Below are positions 43,956 to 51,433 of a stretch of 64,000 nucleotides of DNA, one piece after another. The stretch covers positions 1 to 64,000 of the forward strand of contig CAZDXB010000007.1 of assembly GCA_964509335.1 (NCBI GenBank). The letters are read 5' to 3'. The stretch's first letter is position 1, and every line of letters starts with the position of its first letter. The notes beneath the pieces were generated by a model. That model was not told the origin of the DNA. It searched no databases and saw only the letters and a program-made list of their open reading frames with translations. This DNA is from CAZDXB01 sp964509335 (lineage in GTDB: Bacteria; Bacteroidota; Ignavibacteria; Kapaibacteriales; UBA2268). The position numbers and the translations under genes are program-made.

Positions 43956-46223
43956 CTACATTTCTTTATACGGGTTCGGTCCTAACTCTTCTACCGTTTT
44001 CGCGAATTTGTTCATTAATTTCGGAATATCGGCGTATTCGTCTATCGAAATCTGATGCAACTCCACTCTTTCCGGTTCGAGCACTAATTGCTTCAATTTC
44101 TCGCGAACGTTGCCCATTCTTATGCTTGCCAATTCCGAACCTTTAATATAATGGCACTGGTAATCTTCGCCGTACTTGCAGCCGAACAGAATCGCTCCGT
44201 CGAATCCTTGCGATAGCGAGTCGGCTATCCAGCTCGAACTTAACGAACCGAGACAGCGCACCGGTATCACTCTAATATACGGCGAAATCTTCAAGCTTTC
44301 TCTCGCCGCGGTGTCCAGCGCCGGATAAGCGTCGTTCTCGCATAAGAAAGCGATAATTCTCGGCGTGGCTTCCTCGTCCTCTTCTTCGGTCGGGATATAT
44401 ATAGATTTAATGACCGAAGAAATGATTTGAACCGAATAATCCTCGAAGCTGATAATTCTTTCCGGACAAGCGCCCATACAAATACCGCATCTGCGGCATC
44501 TGTTCGGATTCGGCAGCGGCGTTCCCTTAACGTCCTCTTGAAGCGCGCCGAACGGGCATTCTTCCGTGCATCTCTTGCATTGAGTGCATCTCTGGAAGAA
44601 GAAGTCGGGATAGCTCATATCGCCCGCTCTCGGATGAACCGCCGTTCCCTTTCTGTTGTTTTCTAAGCATTGAATCGCTTTCAAGGAAGCTCCCAAAGCG
44701 TCGCTTTTAGCCGTTACGGAATCCATCGGCGACCGAACGCAACCGGCGGCGTATATGCCCGTGCGTCTAGTTTCGTATGGAAAGCATATAAAGTGCGAAT
44801 CCGGGAAACCGTAAGTTAATGTCGGCAGTTCTGGTCCTTGAATATATTCTAAATTCAGAACCTCGTCTCGCGGAATATCTAACAATTTCCTCGGAAGGTC
44901 TGACTGAGTTTCCGCTCCGCCTTCTTCGTCGTCTTTTTTTTCCTCTTTCTTTTTGTCCTTCTCTTTCTTGACTCTTTCAGGACCGGACGAAGGCGTCATT
45001 CCCGCGGCGAGAACGACCAAATCCGCTTCCACGGAAATTTGCTCGCCCATAAACGTATCGTCGGCTTCTATCGTGATTTTGCCGTCTTCGCCTTCGCTTA
45101 CTTCTTTTATTTCGCCTTTGGTTAAAAATATATTGTCTTCGTATTGAACTCTCTTGTAGAATTTTTCGTAATTCCCCGGCGTTCTGACGTCTTTATAAAT
45201 AACGTATATCGCCGCGTTCGGATATTTCTCCCTGATATACATCGCTTGCTTAAAAGTGGCGGTGCAGCATACGTTCGAGCAATACGGCAGATGTTCCGGG
45301 TCTCTGGAGCCGGCGCATTGTATAAAAGCTACGCTCTTAATATCGCCGCCGTCCGAAGGCTTCTTGAGACCGCCGTTACTCGCCATCTCTTCCACTTCGA
45401 TATTGGTAACTACGTTCTTGATTTTGCCGTAGCCCAAATGACCCAATCGTTCCGCCGGATAAGGCTTCCAACCGGTAGCTTGAACTATCGAGCCGACCTG
45501 AAAGCTCAAATCCTCGTCGCCTATTTTAGCGTTTACGTCAAACTGCCCCGGTTGCCCGGAGATTTTCTTAATAAAGCAATTCGTCAATACTTTAATATTC
45601 GGATTAGCTTCGACCTCCGCGATTAGCGAATCGCAGGTGTTCGGCTCTAAAGAGAAATACGGAGCCTTCGTCGGAGCCAACTTATATAGCTTTTTAAAGA
45701 AACCGCCAATGTTTTCGTCTTTTTCGGCTAAAACGACGTTGTAGCCGGTCTTCGCTGCCGATAAAGCGGAGTTCATGCCCGTTACGCCGCCGCCGACAAC
45801 GAGAATAGTGTCGTTAATATCCAATACCATCGGTTTGGGAACGTTCGCCAGTCTCGCTTTTGCGACTCCCATTCTCATATAGTCGAGAGCCAAATCCTGA
45901 GTGTGCTGGTCGTTAGGTTCGTGAGACCAAGCGACGCCTTCTCTAAGGTTAACTCTTTCAACGAAAGTGTCGCCGTTAAAATCAAAAATATCTTTGTGAT
46001 ACCTCGGCGAGCTCGCGCCAATAACAACGGCGTCCAGCGACTCCGCCTCGATATCTTTACGTATTTCGTCCGCCGCCCCGTCCGTGCAAAGCTTCTTATG
46101 AGTTTTGCATACGGCGACGTCTTTTTCCTCTTTCAATGTTTCGACGATTTTGTCGCAATCGAACGTATCGCCGATTCCTTCTCCAGTATATATATAAACG
46201 CCGATTTTCTTTTCTTCAGCCAT
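43956..46223 (-). CDS. qmoB: QmoB: HdrA-like flavin/iron-sulfur subunit of quinone-interacting oxidoreductase
   Basis: This 755-residue HdrA-type protein has an N-terminal VYIYTGEGIGDTFD region lacking HdrA cysteines. An FAD-binding Rossmann motif (ILVVGGGVTGMNSALSAAKT) follows, then FIQCAGSRDPEHLPYCSNVCC (HdrA core). Two ferredoxin motifs come next (CTQCKRCTEECPFGAL and CRRCGICMGACPERI). A C-terminal MvhD-like domain (FLCENDAYPALD, VIPVRCLGSLSSSWI, GAILFGCKYGEDYQCHY) closes the protein. In Qmo complexes it passes electrons between AprAB and the quinone pool. A Lys/Glu-rich linker at about 415-445 (KKEKDKKKEEKKDDEEGG) looks inserted. It starts one base after the qmoA stop, with its RBS inside qmoA. 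Confidence 0.88.
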   Translation of the reverse strand: MAEEKKIGVYIYTGEGIGDTFDCDKIVETLKEEKDVAVCKTHKKLCTDGAADEIRKDIEAESLDAVVIGASSPRYHKDIFDFNGDTFVERVNLREGVAWSHEPNDQHTQDLALDYMRMGVAKARLANVPKPMVLDINDTILVVGGGVTGMNSALSAAKTGYNVVLAEKDENIGGFFKKLYKLAPTKAPYFSLEPNTCDSLIAEVEANPNIKVLTNCFIKKISGQPGQFDVNAKIGDEDLSFQVGSIVQATGWKPYPAERLGHLGYGKIKNVVTNIEVEEMASNGGLKKPSDGGDIKSVAFIQCAGSRDPEHLPYCSNVCCTATFKQAMYIREKYPNAAIYVIYKDVRTPGNYEKFYKRVQYEDNIFLTKGEIKEVSEGEDGKITIEADDTFMGEQISVEADLVVLAAGMTPSSGPERVKKEKDKKKEEKKDDEEGGAETQSDLPRKLLDIPRDEVLNLEYIQGPELPTLTYGFPDSHFICFPYETRRTGIYAAGCVRSPMDSVTAKSDALGASLKAIQCLENNRKGTAVHPRAGDMSYPDFFFQRCTQCKRCTEECPFGALQEDVKGTPLPNPNRCRRCGICMGACPERIISFEDYSVQIISSVIKSIYIPTEEEDEEATPRIIAFLCENDAYPALDTAARESLKISPYIRVIPVRCLGSLSSSWIADSLSQGFDGAILFGCKYGEDYQCHYIKGSELASIRMGNVREKLKQLVLEPERVELHQISIDEYADIPKLMNKFAKTVEELGPNPYKEM

Positions 46224-46224
46224 A

Positions 46225-47508
46225 TCACGAACTCCTCTTTATTATTTGAATTGCTTTTAAGGCGGCGCCGGTAGCTTCCTGAACGCAGCTAGCGACGTCT
46301 TTAGGTCCCGTTGCCGTCCCGCAACCGATTATCGAATCGCTAAGGTCGGTTCTGATGAATCCGTTCTCGTCCATTGTCGATTTATCCAACAACGCTCCGT
46401 TCAAAGCGAGCGTCGGTTGCATTCCGGTAGCCAAAACAGCCATATCCACTGCTTTTTGTTTTAGCTCGCCTGCCATCGTATCTTCCGCTTCCACTATCAA
46501 ATCTTGACTTTCGTAATCCTTGAACACTTTGGCGACCTTGCCTCGGTGCCAGAAAATCTTTTCGTCCTCTTTCGTGTCGGAATAAAAGTCTTCCAAAGCC
46601 CCCGGAGCGCGCAAGTCTATATAGAAGATATGTATCTCGGCGTCCGGATACTGCTCTCTCAAGTATCTCGCCTGTTTCATCGAGGCTAAACAGCATACCG
46701 TAGAACAGTATTCGAGATGATTTTCGTCTCTAGAGCCGGCGCATTGAACGAACGCTACTTTCTTTAATTCCTTGTCCATTCCGGGAATAACGATTTTCCC
46801 TTCCGTCGGTCCGTTAGGAGCCGCTAAGCGCTCCATCTCGACATTCGTAATTACGTTAGGCTCTTTGCCGTAGCTGAGGTAATCTAAATTCTTTGCGTCG
46901 TATGGATTCCAGCCCGTGGCAAAAACAATCGCCTTAGTATTTATCTCTACAGTTTCTTCGCTTTGATTTGTATCAATGCAATCGCCGCAACTGGACGAAA
47001 CCTCTTTAATTTGCTCTTCGGTCAATTCGTCCTTGTCGAATGTGTATCTCATAGGAAAAGCGTTGTTATACGGCAGGTTCACCGCTTTTTTCTTCGACAG
47101 CCCGTAATCGAAATCGTTGTCAATTTCGACGGGACAGTTTTTCGAGCATTCCTCTATAGCTTCTTGGTCCGAAGCGTCCTTCAAGTAGCGCGGTTTAATC
47201 TTAACTTTTGTTTTGTAATCGCCCGACTCGCCTTCAATAGCGACCGGTTCGGCTTGCGTGAAGTAATTAATATTAGAACTTTCCGTAAGCCTTTTTACGT
47301 TAATCTCTAAACCGCAAGTGGGCGGACATAATTTCGGGAAATAATGATTGAACTGCACGACTCTGCCGCCTAAATACGGTTTCTTTTCCAGCAAGATAAC
47401 CGAATATCCTGTTTCGGCGGTTTCCAAAGCCGCGGTCATTCCGGCGATTCCGCCGCCCACGACTAATAAATCCGCTGTTAGCTTATTGTTATCCATTGAA
47501 CCATCCAT
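46225..47508 (-). CDS. qmoA: QmoA: HdrA-like FAD subunit of quinone-interacting oxidoreductase
   Basis: At 427 residues this is of QmoA size. It has the N-terminal FAD motif LLVVGGGIAGMTAALETAETG, the QmoA-typical KLCPPTCGLEINVKRL, FVQCAGSRDENHLEYCSTVCCLA (shared with HdrA) and the C-terminal GCGTATGPKDVASCVQEATGAAL. It partners QmoB in electron transfer between AprAB and quinones in sulfate reducers and some sulfur oxidisers. The next gene, qmoB, follows after one base. The start MDGSMDNNKL could be either ATG. The membrane subunit QmoC and the apr, sat and dsr genes are not in the window. Confidence 0.88.
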   Translation of the reverse strand: MDGSMDNNKLTADLLVVGGGIAGMTAALETAETGYSVILLEKKPYLGGRVVQFNHYFPKLCPPTCGLEINVKRLTESSNINYFTQAEPVAIEGESGDYKTKVKIKPRYLKDASDQEAIEECSKNCPVEIDNDFDYGLSKKKAVNLPYNNAFPMRYTFDKDELTEEQIKEVSSSCGDCIDTNQSEETVEINTKAIVFATGWNPYDAKNLDYLSYGKEPNVITNVEMERLAAPNGPTEGKIVIPGMDKELKKVAFVQCAGSRDENHLEYCSTVCCLASMKQARYLREQYPDAEIHIFYIDLRAPGALEDFYSDTKEDEKIFWHRGKVAKVFKDYESQDLIVEAEDTMAGELKQKAVDMAVLATGMQPTLALNGALLDKSTMDENGFIRTDLSDSIIGCGTATGPKDVASCVQEATGAALKAIQIIKRSS

Positions 47509-47711
47509 TATTCATACATAATTTATTTAGCGTAGAATTGTGTTTCATCTTTTTACATAAGTATGCCAAATAACAAACAAATTGAATTATACAAATCTGA
47601 AATTATAATAGTTTAGCTCGTATTACAAATTTTAAAACTTTATTGTAATCTCGGTGTTGTCAACTCTAAGCGATTAATATATTTGCAGATATATTAAATC
47701 GTTTAATTTTT

Positions 47712-47744
47712 TTTGTTCTATCTCGCCTAATAATCTTATCTTTG
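47712..47744 (+). promoter_or_regulatory. consensus Bacteroidota-type promoter of the DUF3078 gene
   Basis: TTTG (47712-47715), 21 nt, TATCTTTG (47737-47744; perfect TAnnTTTG). The start codon is 33 bp downstream. It lies in the 268-bp divergent gap shared with the qmo operon, whose own promoter is not obvious. Confidence 0.6.
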
Positions 47745-47776
47745 AACTTTATTTTCAATAATAAATAGGAACAGTT

Positions 47777-48736
47777 ATGAAAACTAAAATAATTACGTTA
47801 ACGATTGTATTTGCTATAATCATAGCTGGAAAATTGGAAGCTCAAGAATCGGACTCCGTGAAAACATCTCCTTTATTCGACGCGGGCGGCAAAGCTTCCT
47901 TGGTTTTCAATCAAATAGCGTTCGTTAACTGGGCGAAGGGCGGCGAAAACGCTTTTTCTACAACTAGCTTAGTCAATCTCTACGCCAATATGAAGAAAAA
48001 TAAATTATCTTGGGAGAATAACGCCGACTTAAAGTTCGGCTTACAAAACTCAGAGCAATACGGATTGAGATTCAACGAAGATTTAATCGACCTTTCCAGC
48101 AAATTCGGCTATAAAGCTCTCGAACAATTTTATTATACGTTTCTGATGAACTTCAAAAGCCAATTCGCCGCCGGATATAATTATCCCGACGACTCTACGG
48201 AGGTATCAAGATTTATGGCTCCCGGCTACCTAATAGTCTCTTTAGGTATGGACTACCAACCGACGGATTACCTATCTTTATATATATCGCCGATGACGGG
48301 CAAGTTCATTTTCGTGCAGGACGAGGAAATAGCCAATCGCGGTTCATATACCAACGAACCCGCTAAAAGAGACGCCGACGGAGCCATAATACAAAAAGGC
48401 GCTCAATCGCTAGCCGATTTCGGAGCGTATTTAAAAGCGAATTTCAAATACGAAATCTTTGAAAACATAGAAATAGCCTCTAAACTAGAGCTTTTTAACA
48501 ACTACACCGACAAAAACATCAGCAACCGGGCGAACATCGACGTTGATTTGGAGACAAACATAAATATGAAAGTAAACGAATTTATTTCGGCGGGCGCTTT
48601 CTTTCGATTATTATACGACCACGACATTAAATCTCCAATTTACAAAATGATAGAAGGCGATAAAACTAAAGTCGGCGAAGGTCCTCGTCTGCAAGTTAAA
48701 GAGTCGATAGGAATCAGCATTTCATATACGTTGTAA
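47777..48736 (+). CDS. DUF3078 outer-membrane-type protein
   Basis: This 319-residue protein has a signal peptide (IITLTIVFAIIIAGKLEAQ). The pattern is typical of the Bacteroidota DUF3078 family: FNQIAFVNWAKGGENAFSTT, YANMKKNKLSWENNADLKFG, then 'DLIDLSSKFGYKA', alternating beta strands, and a final ISYTL strand. A beta-barrel in the outer membrane is likely. No enzymatic role is known. It is divergent from the qmo operon across 268 bp. Confidence 0.88.
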   Translation: MKTKIITLTIVFAIIIAGKLEAQESDSVKTSPLFDAGGKASLVFNQIAFVNWAKGGENAFSTTSLVNLYANMKKNKLSWENNADLKFGLQNSEQYGLRFNEDLIDLSSKFGYKALEQFYYTFLMNFKSQFAAGYNYPDDSTEVSRFMAPGYLIVSLGMDYQPTDYLSLYISPMTGKFIFVQDEEIANRGSYTNEPAKRDADGAIIQKGAQSLADFGAYLKANFKYEIFENIEIASKLELFNNYTDKNISNRANIDVDLETNINMKVNEFISAGAFFRLLYDHDIKSPIYKMIEGDKTKVGEGPRLQVKESIGISISYTL

Positions 48737-48755
48737 TAGCTGATTTTTCAACTCG

Positions 48756-48818
48756 TTCCGTCCGCTCCCGCGGCGGAACGCATACTAAGAAGCTCTGCGT
48801 CTTCTAAAAACGCTTATT
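48756..48818. repeat. interspersed double-hairpin repeat, copy 1
   Basis: The core begins TTCCGTCCGCTCCCGCGG and contains CGGAACGCATACTAAGA, then a GCTCTGCGTCTTCT hairpin and AAAACGCTTAT. It starts 20 bp after the DUF3078 stop. Copies lie at 49004-49065 (nearly identical) and 62131-62180 (partial). Confidence 0.8.
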
Positions 48819-48826
48819 CTATAATC

Positions 48827-48856
48827 CTCCTTCCCAAATTGCAATTTGGGAAGGAG
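48827..48856. repeat. 14-bp-arm TTCCCAAATT palindrome
   Basis: CTCCTTCCCAAATT (48827-48840), spacer GC, AATTTGGGAAGGAG (48843-48856). The arms are perfect. The core is the same as 2176-2209 with different outer bases. Confidence 0.8.
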
Positions 48857-48912
48857 CGCAAGCCTGAACGGCAACGTCGAACGGTCTGTTCGCCCCGTTT
48901 TACAATTGATTC

Positions 48913-48940
48913 GTAGGAGCTGAAAATCTTCAGCCCCTAC
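48913..48940. repeat. GTAGGRGC...GCCCCTAC palindrome
   Basis: GTAGGAGCTGAA (48913-48924) faces TTCAGCCCCTAC (48929-48940) with one mismatch. The core matches the reverse complement of the 2125-2150 element. Confidence 0.75.
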
Positions 48941-48954
48941 ATTTTTAACTCTTC

Positions 48955-48987
48955 ACTCATCCGATGACTCCGAGTCATCGGATGAGT
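48955..48987. repeat. 33-bp palindrome, copy 2
   Basis: Identical over all 33 bases to 24692-24724, with two 15-bp arms around CCG. The two copies lie 24 kb apart. Confidence 0.85.
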
Positions 48988-49003
48988 GATGTCTATAAGC
49001 TGA

Positions 49004-49065
49004 TTCCGTCCGCTCCCGCGGCGGAACGCATACTAAGACGCTGCGCGTCTTCAAAAAACGCTTAT
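49004..49065. repeat. interspersed double-hairpin repeat, copy 2
   Basis: Begins TTCCGTCCGCTCCCGCGG, identical to copy 1 for its first 35 bases, then differs at a few positions in the second hairpin (GACGCTGCGCGTC). It runs into the toxin gene's stop codon (49062-49064). Confidence 0.8.
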
Positions 49066-49322
49066 CCGTAATGCGTCCACATTTTAAGTATCTTAATTAT
49101 CCTATCTTTTTCGTAAACTTGATAAACCAATCTATGTTGTTTATTTATCCTTCTTGATACGAATCCTTTTAATCTTCCTTTTAAGATTTCGTATTTAGGA
49201 GGATACGAGAACGGATCTTCCTTAATTATATCAAGCAATTTCTGAACTTTGCTTTTTAAATTTGATGCGGCAATTTTCTTTGAATCTTCTCGCGCTTGTT
49301 TAGTGAAATATATCTCCCACAT
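49062..49322 (-). CDS. YoeB/Txe-family mRNA-interferase toxin
   Basis: This 86-residue protein matches the RelE-superfamily YoeB/Txe pattern: MWEIYFTKQAREDSKKIA, KLLDIIKEDPFSYPPKYEILKG, GFVSRRINKQHRLVYQVYEK and the C-terminal KMWTHYG. The Arg and terminal His-Tyr expected for ribosome-dependent mRNA cleavage are present. It starts directly after the antitoxin stop codon (antitoxin first). Its last codons and stop lie in a copy of the interspersed repeat. Confidence 0.92.
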   Translation of the reverse strand: MWEIYFTKQAREDSKKIAASNLKSKVQKLLDIIKEDPFSYPPKYEILKGRLKGFVSRRINKQHRLVYQVYEKDRIIKILKMWTHYG

Positions 49323-49535
49323 TTACCATTCTAAGCTTTTTGAGCAGTCGTCTAATTTTTCTTTTGAAGCTTCTATAATTGAATCGGCGACGCCGGGAAT
49401 ACTTTCCAGATATTCAGTGTCGCTTTCTTTTTTATGCTTTTCTTTCAAAAAAATGGCGTAGTCAAGCAAATCTTGAAGATAATAGTATGGTATTTCGTCG
49501 ATTATCTTTATCAAATTTGATTGTAAACGGTTCAT
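49323..49535 (-). CDS. antitoxin partner of the YoeB-type toxin
   Basis: This 70-residue protein has IIDEIPYYYLQDLLDYAIFL near the N-terminus, resembling DUF2281-type antitoxins, and an acidic C-terminal part (IIEASKEKLDDCSKSLEW) probably used to wrap the toxin. It abuts the toxin gene with no gap, the usual antitoxin-toxin order. It is expected to repress its own promoter, but no operator was identified. Confidence 0.8.
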   Translation of the reverse strand: MNRLQSNLIKIIDEIPYYYLQDLLDYAIFLKEKHKKESDTEYLESIPGVADSIIEASKEKLDDCSKSLEW

Positions 49536-49665
49536 ATTTTTGCTAAATTAATAATTTGAACTAACTTAATTAAGTAATATAACGTAAAAGAGCGTTTCAT
49601 ATTTCATTCACCTCTTCCAATTGGGAAAAAAATCGTATATTATAAACGTTGTTTTGCAAATAAAA

Positions 49666-49678
49666 GACGCTCCGCGTC
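49666..49678. repeat. short GACGCTCCGCGTC hairpin
   Basis: A 13-bp inverted repeat matching the second hairpin of the interspersed double-hairpin element. It lies 11 bp beyond the mltG stop. Confidence 0.4.
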
Positions 49679-49689
49679 AATTCTTATTC

Positions 49690-50715
49690 CTATTCGTTCT
49701 GTTTTCTGTTCCGCCTGTATTTAGAGACGTATCTTTGATGCTGTTTGTTTGTCGAGGAAAAATAATGCTCGCCGCTGCCGTCGCCTTTAGCCACGAAAAA
49801 CAAATATTTATGTTCGGCTGGTTTCAAAGCCGCTTCAATCGAGGCTTCCGAAGGGCAGTTAATAGGTCCCGGCGGCAATCCGGGGTATTTATAAGTGTTG
49901 TATTGGTTGTTTGTTTTCAAATCGCTGTAAGTCAAGCGTTTCTTGCCTTTTAAAGCGTATTGAACTGTTGGGTCGGCTTGCAGAAGCATCCCGCGCTCCA
50001 AGCGATTATGATATACTCCGCTAACAATCGGACGCTCCTTATCGACGGAAGTTTCCGCCTCTATTATCGAGGCTAAGGTCAAAACTTCTAGCCGCGTCAT
50101 ACCTCTTCTTTCCGCTAAATCCTCGAATTTTTCGTTCCATAATTTCTCTTGCGTTCTAATCAATTTATTTAAAACGTCATCGGCTGAAGCGTCGGCGTAA
50201 AATTCGTAAGAGCTCGGGAATAAAAATCCTTCCAACGAACTGGCTTTTATTTCCCATTGTTTTCGAGTCTTTCGCGAATTAGCTAGCTCTAAAAATTCCT
50301 CTTTAGTGAAATTAAAATTCGCCGCGCTTATCTCCGCGATTCTCTCGACCGTAACGCCTTCGGGATAAGTTACCGAAACGATATTTTGATGAGTTCCGTC
50401 AAAAATAGCTTTTAATATTTCCTCGTTTGTCGAACCGCTTTTGAATCGATACAATCCCGCCTTTACTCCTCGCGAATTGAAACGAGCGTAAAACTTCGCC
50501 AAGAAATCGTAGAACCAGCTCGGCTTTAAAAGACCGCTTTCGTTCATAATTGAAATCGACTCCGAGACGCTCGCGTTTTGCGGTATCTCGACAACCAACT
50601 CGCCGTTTATCGACGCCGCTTCGGAAAGCTCGCTTTTACTCCAACGATAACCCGCGTATGCCGCGATTAACACGACAATCGCAAATACCAGCGCGAAAAT
50701 GAAAAATTTCTTCAT
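49690..50715 (-). CDS. mltG: endolytic murein transglycosylase MltG
   Basis: This 341-residue YceG-family protein has a single N-terminal membrane helix (FALVFAIVVLIAAYAGY), a LysM-like region (residues 40-110) and the catalytic domain with LASIIEAET (Glu219, equivalent to E. coli Glu218). SGVYHNRLERGMLLQADPTVQYAL, YNTYKYPGLPPGPINCPSEAS and GEHYFSSTNKQHQ are also diagnostic. It cleaves nascent glycan strands and sets peptidoglycan chain length at the inner membrane. It is a single gene with a terminal repeat element downstream. Confidence 0.96.
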   Translation of the reverse strand: MKKFFIFALVFAIVVLIAAYAGYRWSKSELSEAASINGELVVEIPQNASVSESISIMNESGLLKPSWFYDFLAKFYARFNSRGVKAGLYRFKSGSTNEEILKAIFDGTHQNIVSVTYPEGVTVERIAEISAANFNFTKEEFLELANSRKTRKQWEIKASSLEGFLFPSSYEFYADASADDVLNKLIRTQEKLWNEKFEDLAERRGMTRLEVLTLASIIEAETSVDKERPIVSGVYHNRLERGMLLQADPTVQYALKGKKRLTYSDLKTNNQYNTYKYPGLPPGPINCPSEASIEAALKPAEHKYLFFVAKGDGSGEHYFSSTNKQHQRYVSKYRRNRKQNE

Positions 50716-50812
50716 TTTAAAATAATCACTCTACTATTTAGTTATATTACTTTAATGAAAATACGATTATAGCGTAATAAAATTTAATTATAAAATTTGA
50801 CAGGAAAAAATT

Positions 50813-51217
50813 ATGAGTATGAAAATTTCGTTTTCGGGAAATTTAAAAATCGACGCGGAAATAAACGGCAAAGTCATTAAAACCGACCAGCCGGCGAAAG
50901 AGGGCGGCGACGAGTCGGCTCCGGCTCCTTTCGAATATTTTTTAGCTTCTTTGGGAACCTGCGCCGGCGTTTACGTCGCGAAGTTCTGCCAAACTAGAAA
51001 CATATCGTATGAAAATATCGAAATCGAACAGAAAATAGATTACGACAGAAAAAACAAACGCATCGGCAAAGTCATAATAGACATTAAGTTGCCGGAAGAC
51101 TTTCCGGAAAAATACAAAAGAGCGGTCGTAAAAGCCTCAAATATGTGCGCGGTTAAGAAATATCTGGAAAATCCGTTCGAAATAGAAACGAAGACAACGG
51201 CGGTAGAGAGAGTATAA
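50813..51217 (+). CDS. OsmC family protein
   Basis: This 134-residue protein has the OsmC/Ohr pattern: DESAPAPFEYFLASLGTCAGVYVAKFC (first reactive Cys region), then ISYENIEIEQKIDYDRKNKR, and KASNMCAVKKYL with the second conserved Cys. It is likely a thiol-dependent peroxidase or acyl-CoA/lipid hydroperoxide detoxification protein in the cytoplasm. Many bacteria have this domain fused to an alpha/beta hydrolase; that hydrolase occurs here as a separate gene at 17600-18358. Confidence 0.92.
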   Translation: MSMKISFSGNLKIDAEINGKVIKTDQPAKEGGDESAPAPFEYFLASLGTCAGVYVAKFCQTRNISYENIEIEQKIDYDRKNKRIGKVIIDIKLPEDFPEKYKRAVVKASNMCAVKKYLENPFEIETKTTAVERV

Positions 51218-51245
51218 GCCTTATAGACCTAATTCCCAAATAGAC

Positions 51246-51352
51246 CTAATTCCCAAATTAGAATTTGGGAATTAGAACTGAAGTGAAATCGGAATTTGGG
51301 AATTAGAACTGAAGTGAAATCGGAATTTGGGAATTAGAACTGAAATTTGCAT
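51246..51352. repeat. TTCCCAAATT palindrome followed by a 31-bp tandem array
   Basis: CTAATTCCCAAATT (51246-51259), spacer AG, AATTTGGGAATTAG (51262-51275) form a perfect palindrome. The right arm then recurs as a 31-bp-period tandem array (starts at 51261, 51292 and 51323; units begin GAATTTGGGAATTAG). Just upstream CCTAATTCCCAAAT is also duplicated with a 16-bp period. There is no CRISPR spacer structure. Confidence 0.8.
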
Positions 51353-51433
51353 TAGATATCGCGGCAACGCCGATACAGTCGAGTTCTGAGACAGCCCCAG
51401 AGCGCGAGAAAGACGCCCCGTGGTCTTAAGCTC

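Larger units (their letters stand above)
48737..49061. other. 325-bp gap made almost wholly of five repeat types
   Basis: In order it holds: double-hairpin copy 1 (48756), TTCCCAAATT palindrome (48827-48856), a REP-like CGAAC/GTTCG hairpin (48878-48896), the GCTGAA palindrome (48913-48940), the 33-bp palindrome copy 2 (48955-48987) and double-hairpin copy 2 (49004). No gene is seen in it. Confidence 0.75.

Noticed and set aside
49249..49461. A 70-codon plus-strand frame across the toxin and antitoxin genes
   Set aside because: It is antisense to both, without RBS or recognisable features.
51246..51352. Repeats that at first look like a CRISPR array
   Set aside because: The units are tandem with identical inter-unit sequence, so there are no unique spacers, and no cas gene is near.
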